Source of the DNA: an uncultured bacterium
GTDB lineage: Bacteria > Patescibacteria > Microgenomatia > Levybacterales > UBA12049
Length of the DNA stretch: 14,803 bases
NCBI GenBank assembly: GCA_946885425.1
Contig: CAMPGJ010000014.1
Coordinates: 1-14,803, forward strand
Direction: 5' to 3'
Shown here: positions 13,518-14,803 of the stretch, in pieces
Layout: each line of letters begins with the position of its first letter
Numbering within the stretch: position 1 is the first letter of the stretch
Program-made: the position numbers and the translations under genes
Notes under the pieces: model-generated
What the model was told of the DNA's origin: nothing
Database searches by the model: none
Seen by the model: only the letters and a program-made list of their open reading frames with translations

Positions 13518-14803
13518 ATGAACAATAAGAACAAAAACATATTAAAAGATTTGAACATTTCTGACTTTAAGTCATTGAAGCTTTTATTGGCGAAAAATGA
13601 GGACATTATGCAGTGGTCTTATGGTGAAGTAACCAAGCCTGAGACTATTAATTATCGAACTCTTCGTCCAGAAAAAGACGGTCTTTTTGATGAAAGAATC
13701 TTTGGTCCTACGAAGGATTGGGAATGTTATTGTGGAAAATACAAGAGAATTAGATACAGAGGTATTATCTGTGACAAATGTGGTGTTGAAGTAACACTTT
13801 CCCGTGTAAGACGCGAGAGACTTGGTCATATTACACTTGCTTCACCAGTTGCTCACGTATGGTACTTCAAAGGAGCTTCATCAGCATTGTCATTGCTTCT
13901 TGATGTATCACAGAAGAGTCTTGAATCTATTATCTACTACGCATCATACTTTATTACACATATTGATGAAGATAAAAAGAAAGAAGCATTGGATGTTTTT
14001 GCTCAGACAATTGAAAAAAGAAAAGAAAATCTGAAGAACAGATTAAAGGACGAAGAAGAGAAAATCTCCAAAGAAGCAGATGATAAAAAGAGTGAGTTGA
14101 AGGAAAGTAAAGTAGCTTCAGTACAAAAGCAGCTTATCGAGCAGGAAGTAGAGCTCTCTACACGTCAGAAGCTTACTCGTATGGCAGAATCACTAGAAGG
14201 AGAACTGAAGAAGCTGGATGAAATTTCTGATACTTTCACAAAACTTCTTAAGAGTTTGCGTGTCGGAAGTGTTCTCTCAGAAGATGAGTACTTCAAGCTT
14301 CTTGAGTATGATACACCTATCTTCTTCACTATCAAGACAGGATCTGAAGCACTTCTTGAAGTTGTCAGCAGTATTGATCTCTCTAAGCTTATCGGTAACC
14401 TTAGAACAGAGGCAGAAAAGGCAAGTGGACAGCGTTACCTTAGAATCGTTAAGCGTCTGCGTTTGGCTGAAAACATGAGAAAAGCAGGTGTATCTCCTGT
14501 AGCTATGATCATGACTGTGTTGCCTGTTATCCCACCAGACCTTCGTCCTATGGTACAGCTTTCAGGTGGTAGATTTGCTACATCTGATTTGAACGATTTA
14601 TACAGAAGAGTCATTAACAGAAACAATCGTTTGAAGCATCTTCTTGCACTTGGTGCTCCTGAGATCATTTTGAGAAATGAAAAGAGAATGCTTCAGGAAT
14701 CAGTAGATGCATTAATTGATTCTTCACAGCGAAGTAACACAGCAGCAGCTTCATCATTGAGATCTCTTTCAGACATGCTTCGTGGAAAGCAGGGACGATT
14801 CCG
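13518..14803 (+). CDS. rpoC: RNA polymerase beta-prime subunit, N-terminal part (C-terminus beyond window)
   Basis: 428 codons are visible and the frame is open at the right edge. The N-terminal zinc site is intact: CYC, then ICDKCG, in [40 protein letters not shown] follows, then a long Lys/Glu-rich coiled coil at about residues 148-245 where E. coli has only a short loop. The conserved body resumes with [40 protein letters not shown] and [15 protein letters not shown], and the window ends in the switch-2 approach GKQGRFR. The catalytic NADFDGDQ motif lies beyond the window. The start ATG 13518 is 80 bases after rpoB, with AT-rich sequence and no clear ribosome site. It is almost certainly cotranscribed with rpoB. 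Confidence 0.97.
   Translation, partial: MNNKNKNILKDLNISDFKSLKLLLAKNEDIMQWSYGEVTKPETINYRTLRPEKDGLFDERIFGPTKDWECYCGKYKRIRYRGIICDKCGVEVTLSRVRRERLGHITLASPVAHVWYFKGASSALSLLLDVSQKSLESIIYYASYFITHIDEDKKKEALDVFAQTIEKRKENLKNRLKDEEEKISKEADDKKSELKESKVASVQKQLIEQEVELSTRQKLTRMAESLEGELKKLDEISDTFTKLLKSLRVGSVLSEDEYFKLLEYDTPIFFTIKTGSEALLEVVSSIDLSKLIGNLRTEAEKASGQRYLRIVKRLRLAENMRKAGVSPVAMIMTVLPVIPPDLRPMVQLSGGRFATSDLNDLYRRVINRNNRLKHLLALGAPEIILRNEKRMLQESVDALIDSSQRSNTAAASSLRSLSDMLRGKQGRF

Noticed and set aside
1..14803. tRNA, rRNA or insertion-sequence genes
   Set aside because: I saw no tRNA-like cloverleaf, rRNA segment, transposase or long terminal inverted repeats; only the small repeats listed.

Overview
The window reads as a bacterial chromosome segment from the Candidate Phyla Radiation (Patescibacteria), most likely a Microgenomates-type lineage. 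This is inferred from low-GC DNA, a compact alanyl-tRNA synthetase without its C-terminal domain, a membrane protein combining a degenerate actin-like domain with a baseplate-J-like outer domain, an RpoC with a long coiled-coil insertion, and several genes with almost no 5' leader. TGA is used as a stop and none interrupts the long frames, so the recoded-UGA CPR lineages are unlikely. Genes are tightly packed and no stretch over 300 bases lacks a gene.

Left part (1-4134, minus strand): a partial gene cut by the window edge encodes an actin-like cytoplasmic domain, a His-rich linker, one membrane segment and an extracytoplasmic baseplate-J-like region. Upstream of it on the same strand is alaS, with an in-frame 50-bp palindromic repeat inside its coding sequence. 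The 88 bases between them hold four ATTCGA copies about one helical turn apart.

Middle part (4135-8118): a 60-bp divergent spacer carries back-to-back extended -10 promoters for alaS and for the first of two tandem paralogues of unknown function. The second paralogue has a near-identical copy of the same promoter, and its stop overlaps the start of a MazG/dCTPase-like pyrophosphohydrolase. A convergent gene encodes an E1/ThiF-like adenylating enzyme with an unassigned C-terminal half. Its promoter spacer is exactly an 18-bp palindrome.

Right part (8119-14803, plus strand): a soluble PAS-GAF histidine kinase with no neighbouring response regulator, then rpoB and the 5' part of rpoC. The kinase and rpoB share a promoter-plus-leader arrangement with identical internal spacing. 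rpoB and rpoC are separated by a long imperfect hairpin built from ATGG/CCAT units. RpoB has Asn at the position equivalent to E. coli His526, which predicts intrinsic rifampicin resistance.

The genes do not form one pathway. They combine core information processing (alaS, rpoBC), nucleotide-pool hygiene (MazG-like), signalling (kinase) and lineage-specific genes. The parts most likely to be undescribed are the paralogue pair with its duplicated promoter, the actin-like/J-like membrane protein, the E1-like fusion and the repeat inside alaS.
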